Of a DNA stretch of 39,719 nucleotides, positions 7,841 through 16,400 are shown in pieces. The notes below the pieces were generated by a model. The model saw nothing but the letters and a program-made list of their open reading frames with translations. It searched no databases and was not told where the DNA came from. The DNA is from an uncultured Collinsella sp. Lineage in GTDB: Bacteria > Actinomycetota > Coriobacteriia > Coriobacteriales > Coriobacteriaceae. The stretch spans positions 1 through 39,719 of the forward strand of contig CAUFRO010000020.1 in assembly GCA_959027945.1 (NCBI GenBank), in the 5' to 3' direction. Positions within the stretch are counted from its first letter, which is position 1; each line of letters starts with the position of its first letter. The position numbers and the translations under genes were made by a program.

Positions 7841-9229
7841 CTATTCGGTTTGATTGTTTTCGGCAGCAGGATTATCGCCCGGCTCATCCGCCGGCGTGGC
7901 AACGGCATTCCAATCGGGTTCCGCAGGCGTCGCCTCGGGCGCCGGTACGGGTTCAGGGGCAGGTGCCGGAGCAGGTGCAGGCGCGGGTGCCGGGGCAGGT
8001 GCCGGGGCAGGTGCCGGAGCAGGTGCAGGCGCGGGTGCCGGGGCAGGGGCAGGCGCAGGGGCAGCACAAGTGGCGGCCGTGGGATTGAACCCCGCAGGAG
8101 CAGGCTTCTTCTCACCCGGGAGCACAAACGTCAGGACATCGTCGGCATCCTCATCGGCCCACTCGCTGGCATGACGTGCCGCCCAATAGCCAACGGCGCG
8201 ATACTTGAGCATCTTGCCAAACACAGTCAGGAACACCGTGACAAAGGCAATGATCATCAAGAACAGAATGAGCGTGATGCCGCCGCCCTCGATGATTGCC
8301 TCAAGACCCGTGGGGCGATAGTAATAGCTATACATACCAAACGTAGCAATGGCGCCGAAGATGGCGGTGAAGATCCACGTGATGATGTGCGACACGATGC
8401 CCGTCAAAAACTCGGGGAGAATCGATGCGCAGAACAACTTGCCCAGGTTGGCCTTATAGGACTTCCAAACCTTCTCAAGCGAGAACGCGCTCTCCACGCG
8501 CCCGACGACGGCAAAGTGCATCACGGCAGCATCACCAAACATCTTAAAGAAGATGCCCAGTACCACCGACACGATCATGGCAAAGACGAGCAGGCCCATC
8601 GAGCCGAAGAGTGCGGCCTCGAGACCGCTCGAACCGGAGTAATAGTACGAGCCGACGGCACCGATCACGACGCTCTCGATAGCCGAGAACACCACGCCAA
8701 TCACCGGAATAATGGCCACGAACTCGAGCACACCGGTAATGACAGACGAGAAAATGCCCAATCCAAACGAGGTCGAGCGCAGCAGCGGACGCTCCATGCC
8801 GTTATCATCCTTGAGCGACAGGTCACGACCCCACTCGATGGCAAAGCCCGCGCCGCACACGCTTGCCACGTACGCGAGCAAAAAGCCAATGGCCGCTGCG
8901 ATACCGCCGATAACGGGGATAAACAGCACCAGCACCGAGACAACACAGATCAGCGCCGGCAAAAAGGCGATTTGGCATACGCGAACCAAGGCGCCGGGAA
9001 CCTTAAGCATGTCGTTGAAGGCCTGAGCCATACAACCCTTGGGCGCGTTCATAGCCGGCTGGGGCGCAACGAACGGCTGCGGCTGCGGCTGGGCAAACGG
9101 CTGACCCTGCGGCTGAGGTTGAGCTTGCGGAGCGGGACCGGCGGCCTTAACCTCGGTATTAGGGGCACCGCACACGCCGCAGAACTTGTCGTTATCGCCC
9201 ATGGGGGCGCCACACTGCGAACAGAACAT
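7841..9229 (-). CDS. Zinc-ribbon membrane protein with DUF4013-like domain and Ala-Pro tail
   Basis: Membrane protein of 462 residues, function unknown. It opens with a zinc ribbon (MFCSQCGAPMGDNDKFCGVC) and a Pro/Gln-rich linker (to ~65). A polytopic region of about six to seven helices follows, with the features of DUF4013 proteins (FNDMLKVPGALVRVCQIAFL, then a GVLEFVAIIPVIGVVFSAIE helix). The last ~90 residues contain an uninterrupted Ala-Pro dipeptide run of about 18 units and an acidic end. The frame could begin earlier, but the ATG at 9229 starts exactly at the zinc ribbon with GAAGGG nine bases before it. An ATG at 9238 is the alternative. It is a domain-level paralogue of its downstream neighbour and is followed by a strong terminator. 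Confidence 0.78.
   Translation of the reverse strand: MFCSQCGAPMGDNDKFCGVCGAPNTEVKAAGPAPQAQPQPQGQPFAQPQPQPFVAPQPAMNAPKGCMAQAFNDMLKVPGALVRVCQIAFLPALICVVSVLVLFIPVIGGIAAAIGFLLAYVASVCGAGFAIEWGRDLSLKDDNGMERPLLRSTSFGLGIFSSVITGVLEFVAIIPVIGVVFSAIESVVIGAVGSYYYSGSSGLEAALFGSMGLLVFAMIVSVVLGIFFKMFGDAAVMHFAVVGRVESAFSLEKVWKSYKANLGKLFCASILPEFLTGIVSHIITWIFTAIFGAIATFGMYSYYYRPTGLEAIIEGGGITLILFLMIIAFVTVFLTVFGKMLKYRAVGYWAARHASEWADEDADDVLTFVLPGEKKPAPAGFNPTAATCAAPAPAPAPAPAPAPAPAPAPAPAPAPAPAPAPAPAPEPVPAPEATPAEPDWNAVATPADEPGDNPAAENNQTE
7962..8057. repeat. 48-bp tandem repeat encoding the Ala-Pro run
   Basis: A 48-bp unit beginning GGTGCCGGAGCAGGTGCAGG (7962-8009) is repeated from 8010, and degenerates after about 38-40 bases. 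The wider block is built of GCAGGTGCCGGG-type 12-mers. It encodes the Ala-Pro tail and is a likely site of length variation by slippage. Confidence 0.75.
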
Positions 9230-9378
9230 CGAAATCATCCCTTCGTATCTAGAGCGAATCACCTGGATCGCAAACGATGTCTTTGGCATCATTATCGCCC
9301 AATGTGGGGACAAATACCGCAAGATGACCGATTTGCAACGTAGCCGGTTTATTCAATGATTCGAAGGGTACGACCGGG

Positions 9379-10401
9379 CTAGTTCGTGCCGCGGAAGCCC
9401 TTGCCGACGATTTCGGAGCTATCGACGATGGTGATGAAGGCGCCAGGGTCAATCTCGCGGGCATAGCGGCGCAGTTGCACTGCCTCGCGACGGCTCAGCA
9501 CGCTCATGATCACCGTGACGCACTTGCCCGAGAAAGCGCCGTAGCCACGGCTGATCGTTGCCGTGCGGTTGAGATGCTTGACGATAAACTCCTCGACTTT
9601 AAGGGGCTCGGAGCAAATGATCGTGCAGACCTTACGAAGGTGAATGCTCTCGATAGCCTTGTCGACCACAAGCGTCTTGGCAAACAGACCGAGCACGCAG
9701 TACAGACCGACGCGCGGGCCATACAGGAAAGCCGCGATGGTCACGATGCCGATATCGACCAGCAACAGGGCACGGCCGATCTCAAGCGTCGTGCGGCGTT
9801 TGAGAATCATGGCAAGGATGTCGGTGCCGCCCGTCGAGGCGCCAATGTCAAAGACAATGGCACTGCCCAGCGCCGGCAAGATGACGGCAAAACACAGGTC
9901 GAGCCACATATCGCCCGTCATCGAAACATCGGTCGGAATGAAGAGCTCAAACAGCGAGACGTAGGCCGAAAGCGCAAACGAAGCAAAGACGCTCCAAAGG
10001 ATTGCCTTGCGCTCCAAAAAGATAAAACCCAGGATGACCAGGACCGCGTTGATAATCCACATAAAGACGCCGACGGGCAGGGTCGGGAACAGCGTGGAAA
10101 GAATGACCGACACGCCCGAGGTGCCGCCGAAAGCAAAGTGATTGGGCGTTTTGAAAGCCACGATGGCAAAGGCCGTGAGGATCAGGCCCAGATTGAGCTC
10201 GGCAAAAAAGCGCGGAAAGCCTGGCTCCTGACTGCGCTTGCGGCCGGCGCGCTCGCCACGTTCGATATCCTCGCGACCGACAACGCGTTCCATCGGCACC
10301 ACGGGAGGACGATGCACCTCCTCGGCAGCACGCGATGCCGCCTCTGCCGCAGCGGCTTCAATCGCCCATGCCTTGCTTTCGGTCTCGTGTTCGTCGGCCA
10401 T
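9379..10401 (-). CDS. YitT family membrane protein
   Basis: Integral membrane protein of the YitT/DUF161 family with a C-terminal DUF2179 domain; function unknown. It has 340 residues. A charged N-terminal ~55 residues not typical of the family is followed by five to six hydrophobic helices including the glycine-rich FGGTSGVSVIL and GASTGGTDILAMI segments that mark the family. The soluble domain then runs from about residue 250 (VCTIICSEPLKVEEFI, GAFSGKCVTVIMSVL, ending DPGAFITIVDSSEIVGKGF). A GAGGGG ribosome site lies about 9 bases before the ATG. It stands alone between two other minus-strand transcription units. Confidence 0.88.
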   Translation of the reverse strand: MADEHETESKAWAIEAAAAEAASRAAEEVHRPPVVPMERVVGREDIERGERAGRKRSQEPGFPRFFAELNLGLILTAFAIVAFKTPNHFAFGGTSGVSVILSTLFPTLPVGVFMWIINAVLVILGFIFLERKAILWSVFASFALSAYVSLFELFIPTDVSMTGDMWLDLCFAVILPALGSAIVFDIGASTGGTDILAMILKRRTTLEIGRALLLVDIGIVTIAAFLYGPRVGLYCVLGLFAKTLVVDKAIESIHLRKVCTIICSEPLKVEEFIVKHLNRTATISRGYGAFSGKCVTVIMSVLSRREAVQLRRYAREIDPGAFITIVDSSEIVGKGFRGTN

Positions 10402-10511
10402 TACGGCAACCCCTCGTTAACAATTTGGAAACAATGCGCCCATTAGGGTAACGCGGAACGCGAAGATTGCAACCCTTAGTTAGACGAGCGGTATGCCTAG
10501 ATCGAGGCTAT

Positions 10512-10556
10512 ATGGAAAACGGTCGACCGCACTTTTGCTTGCGCGGTCGACCGTTT
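10512..10556 (-). terminator. Intrinsic terminator of the asp23 operon
   Basis: A perfect 14-bp stem (10517-10530 with 10543-10556, arm AAACGGTCGACCGC) with a 12-nt loop is followed by TTTTCC on the minus strand. It lies about 50 bases past the asp23 stop codon, after a palindromic repeat. Confidence 0.8.
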
Positions 10557-10566
10557 GGTGTTTTCG

Positions 10567-10608
10567 CAGATAAAACCTGCCAAAACAAACATCCCTTTTT
10601 GGTAGGTT
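10567..10608 (-). repeat. REP-like palindrome abutting the asp23 stop codon
   Basis: Arms AAACCTGCCAAAA (10573-10585) and TTTTTGGTAGGTT (10596-10608) flank a core that reads GGGATG on the minus strand. It is a diverged copy of the element at 15433-15478 and 39665-39709. Its end overlaps the asp23 TAA stop. Confidence 0.75.
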
Positions 10609-11131
10609 ACTCGTGCTGGCTGGTGCGGTGCTCGTACTCCTCGGGGGTGATGACATCCTCGATGCGCAGATTGACGCCTGCCACCTCAAGGCCGGTCATC
10701 GCGGCCAGACGCTCAGTGACGCGCGCCTTAACGTCGTCAAAGATCGCAGGCGCATAGGCGCCATACTCGATGATAACCGAGATGTTGACGACCACGCGGT
10801 TGTCATCGGTGACTTCGACCGTCACGCCCTTGGTCAGGTTCTCGGCACCAAACTGTTCCTGCACAAAGTGCATAAGGTTACCCTTCATGCCCAGAACGTG
10901 CGGAACCTCGCGGGTGGCCATGGCGACGATTTTCTCGATCACGCCGTTGGAATAGGTCAGCGAGTCCTCGGACTCGTCCGCCTCCTCGTCCATCTCCTCG
11001 TTGTCCTCGTCCGTATCGGACTCGGCCTCGACGAGCGCCTCGTCCTCGAGCGTTACGTCCTCCGCCTCGGCGGCGGCCTCGTTCGCCCCGAGCTCGGTAT
11101 CGGCTACATCGACCTTCGTGTTAAAAGCCAT
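10607..11131 (-). CDS. Asp23/Gls24 family envelope stress protein
   Basis: Asp23 proteins are abundant, membrane-associated proteins linked to cell-envelope stress; in Staphylococcus, Asp23 is tethered by AmaP. The Asp23 domain spans about residues 58-165 (YSNGVIEKIVAMATREVPHV, then VNISVIIEYGAYAPAIFDDV). Before it is a ~45-residue, almost purely acidic stretch (residues ~15-57, rich in Glu and Asp) that the compact family members lack. The ATG has an ideal AAGGAGG five bases upstream. It is the third gene of amaP-DUF2273-asp23, 44 bases after the previous stop. Its TAA stop runs straight into a REP-like palindrome. Confidence 0.9.
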   Translation of the reverse strand: MAFNTKVDVADTELGANEAAAEAEDVTLEDEALVEAESDTDEDNEEMDEEADESEDSLTYSNGVIEKIVAMATREVPHVLGMKGNLMHFVQEQFGAENLTKGVTVEVTDDNRVVVNISVIIEYGAYAPAIFDDVKARVTERLAAMTGLEVAGVNLRIEDVITPEEYEHRTSQHE

Positions 11132-11175
11132 GGTTCCTCCTTATGCCTGCCGCGGACGCGACAGTCGAATACATA

Positions 11176-11553
11176 TTAGCGGCCGCTAAACAGGCGGCCG
11201 AAGAAGTTGACGATACCGTTCTCGCCGTCGCGAATCTGGCCAATCACGGCACCGATCAGTACAAAGAAAGCGATGACGAGTGTGTCCCACAGGCCCAACG
11301 TAAGTACCAGCACGGCGAGGATAAAGCCTGCCACGGCGCCGAGCGTAGTGTTGGGGTGGCGCACGGCGTAGCTCCAGATAGCAGCGCCCGTACCTTTGAT
11401 GAGACCCATGGCCTCGTCAAAGTCGTTGACGGCGTTGTCGTGCTGCTCGCCGGCCTCGGGCTTGGTGTCGGTGGTCTCGCCTGCCGGCGTAGCGTTCTGG
11501 TCGATCGTCGGGCGCGGCGTGCGGGCGGTCTTGTCTTGGTTGGTATCACTCAC
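11176..11553 (-). CDS. DUF2273-like small membrane protein
   Basis: A 125-residue protein. About 45 hydrophilic residues come first, then a conserved part starting AIWSYAVRHPNTTLGAVAGF and two adjacent hydrophobic helices (GFILAVLVLTLGLW and LVIAFFVLIGAVIGQI), ending NFFGRLFSGR. This hairpin-of-helices plan, and the position between amaP and asp23, fit DUF2273 proteins. The frame is open much further upstream but overlaps amaP. I chose the GTG at 11553, which overlaps the amaP stop by 8 bases and has GGAGG six bases upstream, so it is translationally coupled. Confidence 0.78.
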   Translation of the reverse strand: MSDTNQDKTARTPRPTIDQNATPAGETTDTKPEAGEQHDNAVNDFDEAMGLIKGTGAAIWSYAVRHPNTTLGAVAGFILAVLVLTLGLWDTLVIAFFVLIGAVIGQIRDGENGIVNFFGRLFSGR

Positions 11554-12091
11554 CGGAAACCTCCACGGTCTGGACGGTAGTCTTGGACGGCAAAAAACGG
11601 ACGCGCGCGGTCGTGCCCGGCGTGCCGAGCATGGTGTCGCAGGCCTTCTCGATGCGCTGCTGCATCGAGGTGGCAAGAGCTGCAACGTCCTTATCATCGA
11701 GGGCGATGGCCTCGACCTTAAAACGAACGCGCGACTCGTCGGGGCCTTGAACGCGCGCCTCGATATGCTCAACCATCACGCGATCATCGCACTCCGCCGC
11801 GGCACGGGCGCACGAGGAAAGCGCTGCGAGCGTGACCTCGATATTGCGCTCCCCCGCCGGATGCACGCAGGACGGCTCGCGACGCGCGAACATCAGGCGG
11901 AAAAACCCGATAAGCACGCCAAGTGCCACAATGGCGGCGCACACCGTAACGACGACGCGAGGCATGGTGTCACGCAACAGCAGCATAAAGCGATACGTAT
12001 ACGGCCCCCAAAACTGGCAGACAAGCGTACCCAGCGCCACGATGGTAGCGGCAAGGTACACGATCGCTAGGGCTCGTTTGAGTACGCGCAC
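11546..12091 (-). CDS. amaP: AmaP-like membrane anchor of the Asp23 complex
   Basis: AmaP is the two-helix membrane protein that anchors Asp23 at the membrane in Staphylococcus. This 181-residue protein has two N-terminal transmembrane segments (residues ~8-28 and ~45-66), followed by a soluble alpha/beta domain of about 110 residues rich in charged residues (VRFKVEAIALDDKDVAALA, RVRFLPSKTTVQTVEV). Start is GTG at 12091 with AAGGGAG about seven bases before it. It is the first gene of the three-gene operon. The assignment rests on topology, size and gene order more than on sequence. Confidence 0.7.
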   Translation of the reverse strand: MRVLKRALAIVYLAATIVALGTLVCQFWGPYTYRFMLLLRDTMPRVVVTVCAAIVALGVLIGFFRLMFARREPSCVHPAGERNIEVTLAALSSCARAAAECDDRVMVEHIEARVQGPDESRVRFKVEAIALDDKDVAALATSMQQRIEKACDTMLGTPGTTARVRFLPSKTTVQTVEVSGE

Positions 12092-12142
12092 GCGGCGCTC
12101 CCTTCAAATCTCGGCTCTCGAAATGCAAAACGGTTCGCATCA

Positions 12143-12188
12143 TTATAAAAGAGCCGGGTCCGGTGCTCTACGCACGCGGATCCGGCTC
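12143..12188 (-). terminator. Intrinsic terminator of yebC
   Basis: An 11-bp stem with one G-U pair (12151-12161 with 12178-12188, arm GAGCCGGGTCC) is followed by TTTTATAA on the minus strand, about 70 bases beyond the yebC stop. Confidence 0.85.
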
Positions 12189-12257
12189 ATCTATTCCACG
12201 AGGCTTGCATGCTCGCTTCATTATGCCCAGATATGCACGGCTCAATCCGTGCGGGCG

Positions 12258-13064
12258 CTACTCCTCCTCCAGGGCAGCGATGACCTCGTCGGTCATGTCC
12301 ATGGTGCTGTAGACATCCTGGACGTCGTCGAGCTCCTCAAGACGGTCGATCAGGCGCTGAACCTTCTTGGCGTCGGCGCCGGAGACCTCGGTCGGGGTGG
12401 TCGGGACCATGGTGGTCTCGGAGCCCTTGACCTGGACGCCCTGCTCCTCGAGCGCCTTGGAGACAGCCATGACCTCGTTGGCAGTAGTCCAGACGATCCA
12501 CTCCTCGCCGGCGTCCTCGTAGTCCTCGCCACCGGCCTCGGCGATGGCCATCATGAACTCATCCTCGTCACCGGCAGCACCGTTGGCGATCATGATCTCC
12601 TTCTTGGCGTTCTCGTCCAGGATTTCCTTGGCGACGACGATCTGGCCCTTGCGCTCAAACTGGAAGGCGACGGAGCCGGAAGTGCCCAGGTTGCCGCCAG
12701 CGTGGGAGAAAGCGGAACGGACGTCGGCAGCGGTACGGTTGCGGTTGTCAGTCAGGCAGTCGACGTAGACGGCGACGCCGGCAGGACCGTAGCCCTCGTA
12801 CACGATGTTCTCGTAGACAGCGGCATCGGCGCCCGAACCAAAGGCCTTGTCGATAGCGGACTTGATCTTGTCCTTAGGCATGGACTGAGCCTTGGCCTTG
12901 GCAACGGCAGCGGCGAGGCTGGCGTTGTTCTCGGGCAGCGGGTCGCCGCCGAGACGGGCGGCAACGGTAATGTTGCGGCTGAGCTTGGAGAAGAGGGCGG
13001 AACGCTTGGCGTCCTGCGCGCCCTTACGATGCTTGGTTGTGGCCCACTTAGAGTGTCCGGACAT
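12258..13064 (-). CDS. yebC: YebC/PmpR family protein
   Basis: YebC/PmpR proteins were long annotated as transcriptional regulators; some members are now linked to translation of proline-rich stretches. The 268-residue sequence starts with the invariant MSGHSKWATTKHRKGAQDAK, continues with the second-domain segment YEGYGPAGVAVYVDCLTDNR, and ends in an acidic tail. Length is slightly above the usual ~245. The TAGGAGA ribosome site is well placed. It has its own terminator. The presence of proteins with long Ala-Pro and Pro-rich tracts in the same window fits a translational role (inference). Confidence 0.95.
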   Translation of the reverse strand: MSGHSKWATTKHRKGAQDAKRSALFSKLSRNITVAARLGGDPLPENNASLAAAVAKAKAQSMPKDKIKSAIDKAFGSGADAAVYENIVYEGYGPAGVAVYVDCLTDNRNRTAADVRSAFSHAGGNLGTSGSVAFQFERKGQIVVAKEILDENAKKEIMIANGAAGDEDEFMMAIAEAGGEDYEDAGEEWIVWTTANEVMAVSKALEEQGVQVKGSETTMVPTTPTEVSGADAKKVQRLIDRLEELDDVQDVYSTMDMTDEVIAALEEE

Positions 13065-13207
13065 ACGTGTCTCCTATCGGTTTCGACCTAAAGCCCAGCG
13101 CAGATGCTCGGGCAATATAAACAAACGTCGTTATGATATACCTACTGGCCTGCGAGATAAACCCCAAAATGGAGGCGTCGTGATAACGCAACCCTTCTAC
13201 GCGAAGT

Positions 13208-13229
13208 AACCTGTCCCCTTTGCACCAAA
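13208..13229 (-). repeat. Partial REP-like element after the DUF6020-like stop codon
   Basis: On the minus strand the sequence after the TAA reads TTTGGTGCAAAGGGGACAGG. It holds the AAAGGGGACAGG core of the palindrome family, without a clear second arm. Confidence 0.5.
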
Positions 13230-15413
13230 TTAGGACCAGAGGAGGTCGCTGCGGGTGATGGTGGCGCCGATGGCAAAGGGCATGCAGGCGATAACCGGGT
13301 ACAGGTAGCGCATGTAGGTCGAGCCGTTGCAGGGACCGATCAGGCACACGGCGAGCACGCCCAGCAGCGGCACCCAAATGGCCAGCTCGCGCCACGAATG
13401 ACGACGTAGCAGATAGACCACCACGGCGATCATGATCCACACATAGGTGGCCGAGCTCATGGCGAGCGAGATAAACGGGATGCGTTGTACTGCCACGCGG
13501 TACAGGTTGATCAGGTGGTCGCACCAGCGCACAACCTTGCTATCGACCGGATGGAAGTCAAAGTACTTGAGGTTATCGGGCTTCGCCATGATCTCGGCAC
13601 TGCGCGCCGTGCTGTAGACCCACGCATCGCGAGCGCTCGGATAAAAGTAGCCGTAGTAGTTATTGATGAGCGCCGAGATATAGCACTCGGGATCCTTCTT
13701 AAACATCTGAGCCCATACCTCAAAATAGGCATCGATGTCCTCCTGCGAGGCATACTCGTTAAAGCAGTTCTTGACGGCATCGGACTTGTCGGGGTTGTAG
13801 CGGCGGCCCAGGTTCTCGTACTTGAGCACACGGTCGATCACGGCACGCTCTTCGTCGGTCACCAAGCCGTCGCAAGGAGCCTCCACAATGGTGCCGTCCT
13901 CCTTAACCGTGGGGTTGACGCCCGAGTTGAGGCCGTCGTGCTTTTGGACGAAACGAGCCGTCTGCTGGAACGGAATCGAGAGGATTTCGCGCTTGGAACC
14001 AGGCGTGATATCGTGCGCCGGCATAAAGACCTTGGTGAAGTACATATTAGAGGCAAGGCAGAGCGCGAGCACCGCGAGGACACCGACCCAGCGGAAACGC
14101 GGGATGGCGCCTGAAGGCGCAGCACCAGCCTGCTTGGCTGCACGACGAGCCACATGCACGTCCCATACGCAAAACGCCGCCGCGATTACGCATGCCGCCA
14201 GGGGAAACACCAGACCGCCGTTGCGCAGGAACGTGGAACCCATGGCGCCCAGAGCGAGCAGCAGCCAGTCGTGGCGCGCAAAGAGCACGGGGGCTTTCTC
14301 GCCCGCTCGCTCGGCATTGGCATCACGACGGGGCAAGCCACATGCCACGAGCTTGACGGTCTGTACCAGCAGCACCAAAAACGCGTCGGCAAAGAGCACG
14401 TCTTTGGTGAGCAACGCCGCGTAGTTAGAGAACATCGGCATAAACGCAAAGAACAGCAGGATCGCACCGCGAACCGGCAGGCTCACGCCCAGTTTGCGCA
14501 GCGACGAAATGGAATAGGCCATGCAGGCGGCCGTGATGACAAATTGGGCGCAGGTATAGATGATGAGGCCCGCGTTAGCGCTGTTGAACAGTGAAAGCCC
14601 CAGCTGGACGCACGAACCGATGATAGCCGTGTGCACCACGGGGTGATGTCCGTTGAGCAACACATTGGGATTGAGCAGACGCAGGTAGTCACTCGTGCCG
14701 TTGGGGTAGTTGAACCACTGGCGAATCTGCGCGCCCGTATCTCCCATAAAAAGACCGGGCAGCGAAGCGATGAGCGTGGGCGCCCAGGCGATCATAAGCA
14801 CCAGGAAGGGCCCGGCAAAGGGATGGACCGAGAGCACGGCGTGAGTCACACGCCATACGCGGCCAAAGTGCGCTTCGGAAAACGGAATGCGCCGAGAGCT
14901 CAGCCAATCTAGACACTCAAAGGCAAGGTAGAAGGCAACGACCGCCAAGAGCATCCAGCCCGCGCCGCCAATCCAGGCGCAGATGATGCGGGCTTTGTCG
15001 CCAAGGACAATCTCGGCCGAGTCGGTGAGATCGTAGCTGCGGCCGAACACCATGCAGATGGCGAAGAACAGCGACGGCAGAATGATCGATGGACGCCAGG
15101 CGTCGCCACGGCCAAAGAACACGTAGCGAAACGGCAAGGTGAGCAGGCAGGCAAGTGCAAGCAACATGACCGCGTCGGTATGGCCGGCAAACGAGAGGAG
15201 CACCTCGTAGCACACGTACAGCATGCCCGAGGCTTTGGGGTCAATCGCCAAGACTGCGTTGCTCGACACCGGGGCGGGATCGATGGAAAACGCCGTGGTC
15301 GCCAACAGCGCGAGCAAAAATGCGATGAGCGTCTGCTTGGCGGGGTAGCGCTTAAACCAGACGATGCGGGCAGCGTCGCGCGCAGCCGTTGTGGAGAGGT
15401 CGGAATCCTTCAC
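13230..15413 (-). CDS. Large polytopic membrane protein (DUF6020-like)
   Basis: A 727-residue integral membrane protein with a dozen or more hydrophobic segments. It resembles the DUF6020 group, proteins with a glycosyltransferase-C-like (lipid-linked sugar) membrane fold. Visible conserved parts are ASLPGLFMGDTGAQIRQWFN and LLNGHHPVVHTAIIGSCVQL after the fifth or sixth helix, then ALLTKDVLFADAFLVLLVQT. A soluble loop of about 170 residues precedes the last helices (near NYYGYFYPSARDAWVYSTAR). The reaction is unknown; a role in cell-surface glycan or lipid assembly is inference. The start is GTG at 15413 with only a weak AAAGG far upstream. Palindromic repeats lie at both ends of the gene. 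Confidence 0.6.
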   Translation of the reverse strand: MKDSDLSTTAARDAARIVWFKRYPAKQTLIAFLLALLATTAFSIDPAPVSSNAVLAIDPKASGMLYVCYEVLLSFAGHTDAVMLLALACLLTLPFRYVFFGRGDAWRPSIILPSLFFAICMVFGRSYDLTDSAEIVLGDKARIICAWIGGAGWMLLAVVAFYLAFECLDWLSSRRIPFSEAHFGRVWRVTHAVLSVHPFAGPFLVLMIAWAPTLIASLPGLFMGDTGAQIRQWFNYPNGTSDYLRLLNPNVLLNGHHPVVHTAIIGSCVQLGLSLFNSANAGLIIYTCAQFVITAACMAYSISSLRKLGVSLPVRGAILLFFAFMPMFSNYAALLTKDVLFADAFLVLLVQTVKLVACGLPRRDANAERAGEKAPVLFARHDWLLLALGAMGSTFLRNGGLVFPLAACVIAAAFCVWDVHVARRAAKQAGAAPSGAIPRFRWVGVLAVLALCLASNMYFTKVFMPAHDITPGSKREILSIPFQQTARFVQKHDGLNSGVNPTVKEDGTIVEAPCDGLVTDEERAVIDRVLKYENLGRRYNPDKSDAVKNCFNEYASQEDIDAYFEVWAQMFKKDPECYISALINNYYGYFYPSARDAWVYSTARSAEIMAKPDNLKYFDFHPVDSKVVRWCDHLINLYRVAVQRIPFISLAMSSATYVWIMIAVVVYLLRRHSWRELAIWVPLLGVLAVCLIGPCNGSTYMRYLYPVIACMPFAIGATITRSDLLWS

Positions 15414-15432
15414 AGTCCGAAAGCCTTTCTAG

Positions 15433-15478
15433 AAACCTGCCAAAAAGGGACAGGTTTATTTTGGCAGGTTTTATCTGG
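15433..15478 (+). repeat. REP-like palindrome, best-preserved copy
   Basis: The 13-nt arms AAACCTGCCAAAA (15433-15445) and TTTTGGCAGGTTT (15459-15471) are perfect reverse complements around the core AGGGACAGGTTTA. The stretch through 15478 is the reverse complement of 39665-39709 with few differences, and is related to 10567-10608. Confidence 0.85.
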
Positions 15479-15512
15479 GGAAACGTTACGGTTCTGTCAT
15501 CGTCGCCCAGCG

Positions 15513-15549
15513 AACCACCACAAAGGTTCCTGTCCCCTTTGTGGTGGTT
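15513..15549 (-). repeat. REP-like palindrome next to the lgt stop codon
   Basis: The 14-nt arms AACCACCACAAAGG (15513-15526) and CCTTTGTGGTGGTT (15536-15549) are perfect reverse complements. The minus strand reads AAAGGGGACAGGAACC through the core. Arm sequences differ from the 15433 copy but the core is shared and the orientation is opposite, giving a facing pair. Confidence 0.8.
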
Positions 15550-15556
15550 TTGGTGG

Positions 15557-16378
15557 TTAGGCGTCCAGGTAGACGCGCTGGGGCTGGTTGCGGCGACGGG
15601 CAAAGATGATGAGCGCCAGGCCCGCGATTACGAGCGGCAGGCTCAGCAACTGGCCCATGGTGATAACGCCACCCAGTAGATAGCCCAGCTGCGCATCGGG
15701 CACGCGCACAAACTCAATGAGGAAGCGGACGATGCCGTAACCCATCACAAACACGCCCATAAACGTGCCTTGGGGCAGTAGCGGCTTTTTGCGGCTGAGC
15801 ACCTGCAGAATGCAAAAGAGCACGATGCCCTCAAGAAATGCCTCGTAGAGCTGGGAGGGGTGACGCGGCATATCGCCCGCGGTGCCACCGAAGACCACGC
15901 CCCAGGGCAGATCGGTCGGCTTGCCCCACAGCTCACCATTGACAAAGTTGGCACAACGGCCCAGGCACAAGGCCAGCGGCGCGCCTATGACGGCAAGGTC
16001 TGCCAAAGTCCATGCGTCGAGCTTATACATGCGGCACACGATGATGCCGCCGATAATGCCGCCCACCAGGCCGCCATGGAAGCTCATGCCGCCCTCGTTG
16101 GTGGCAAAGATCTCGAGCGGGTGCGCCCAGTAGTAGCCGTCGCCGTAAAAGACGACGTAGAACAGGCGCGCACCGATAATGAGGCCAAAGACCACGCCGA
16201 CCACGACACTCGTCAGGTCATCAATCGTGATGTTAAAGCCCCAGCGACGCTGCGTGCGGTATATGACGACCGCCGTGAGCAGAGCGCCAACCACGTAGGC
16301 CAGGCCGTACCAGTAGATGGTGATGGGGCCCGCCGAGATCGCGACAGGATCAAGCATATGGTAGAAGTCGTTGAGCAT
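15557..16378 (-). CDS. lgt: Prolipoprotein diacylglyceryl transferase
   Basis: Lgt transfers diacylglyceryl from phosphatidylglycerol to the lipobox cysteine of prelipoproteins in the cytoplasmic membrane. The 273-residue protein has about seven membrane helices, the early segment IYWYGLAYVVGAL, the FHGGLVGGIIGG segment and the Lgt signature GRCANFVNGELWG. The frame extends upstream, but the ATG at 16378 (MLNDFYHMLDPVA) carries an AGGAGGG ribosome site and matches the family start. The TAA stop is followed directly by a REP-like palindrome. Confidence 0.95.
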   Translation of the reverse strand: MLNDFYHMLDPVAISAGPITIYWYGLAYVVGALLTAVVIYRTQRRWGFNITIDDLTSVVVGVVFGLIIGARLFYVVFYGDGYYWAHPLEIFATNEGGMSFHGGLVGGIIGGIIVCRMYKLDAWTLADLAVIGAPLALCLGRCANFVNGELWGKPTDLPWGVVFGGTAGDMPRHPSQLYEAFLEGIVLFCILQVLSRKKPLLPQGTFMGVFVMGYGIVRFLIEFVRVPDAQLGYLLGGVITMGQLLSLPLVIAGLALIIFARRRNQPQRVYLDA

Positions 16379-16400
16379 GTCGACCCTCCTACTCCCTACA

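Noticed and set aside
13180..13209. A 9-codon plus-strand ORF (GTG start, MITQPFYAK) with GGAGG upstream and its stop next to a REP-like core
   Set aside because: Too short to support; no gene follows on that strand. It may be a leftover start of a deleted gene.
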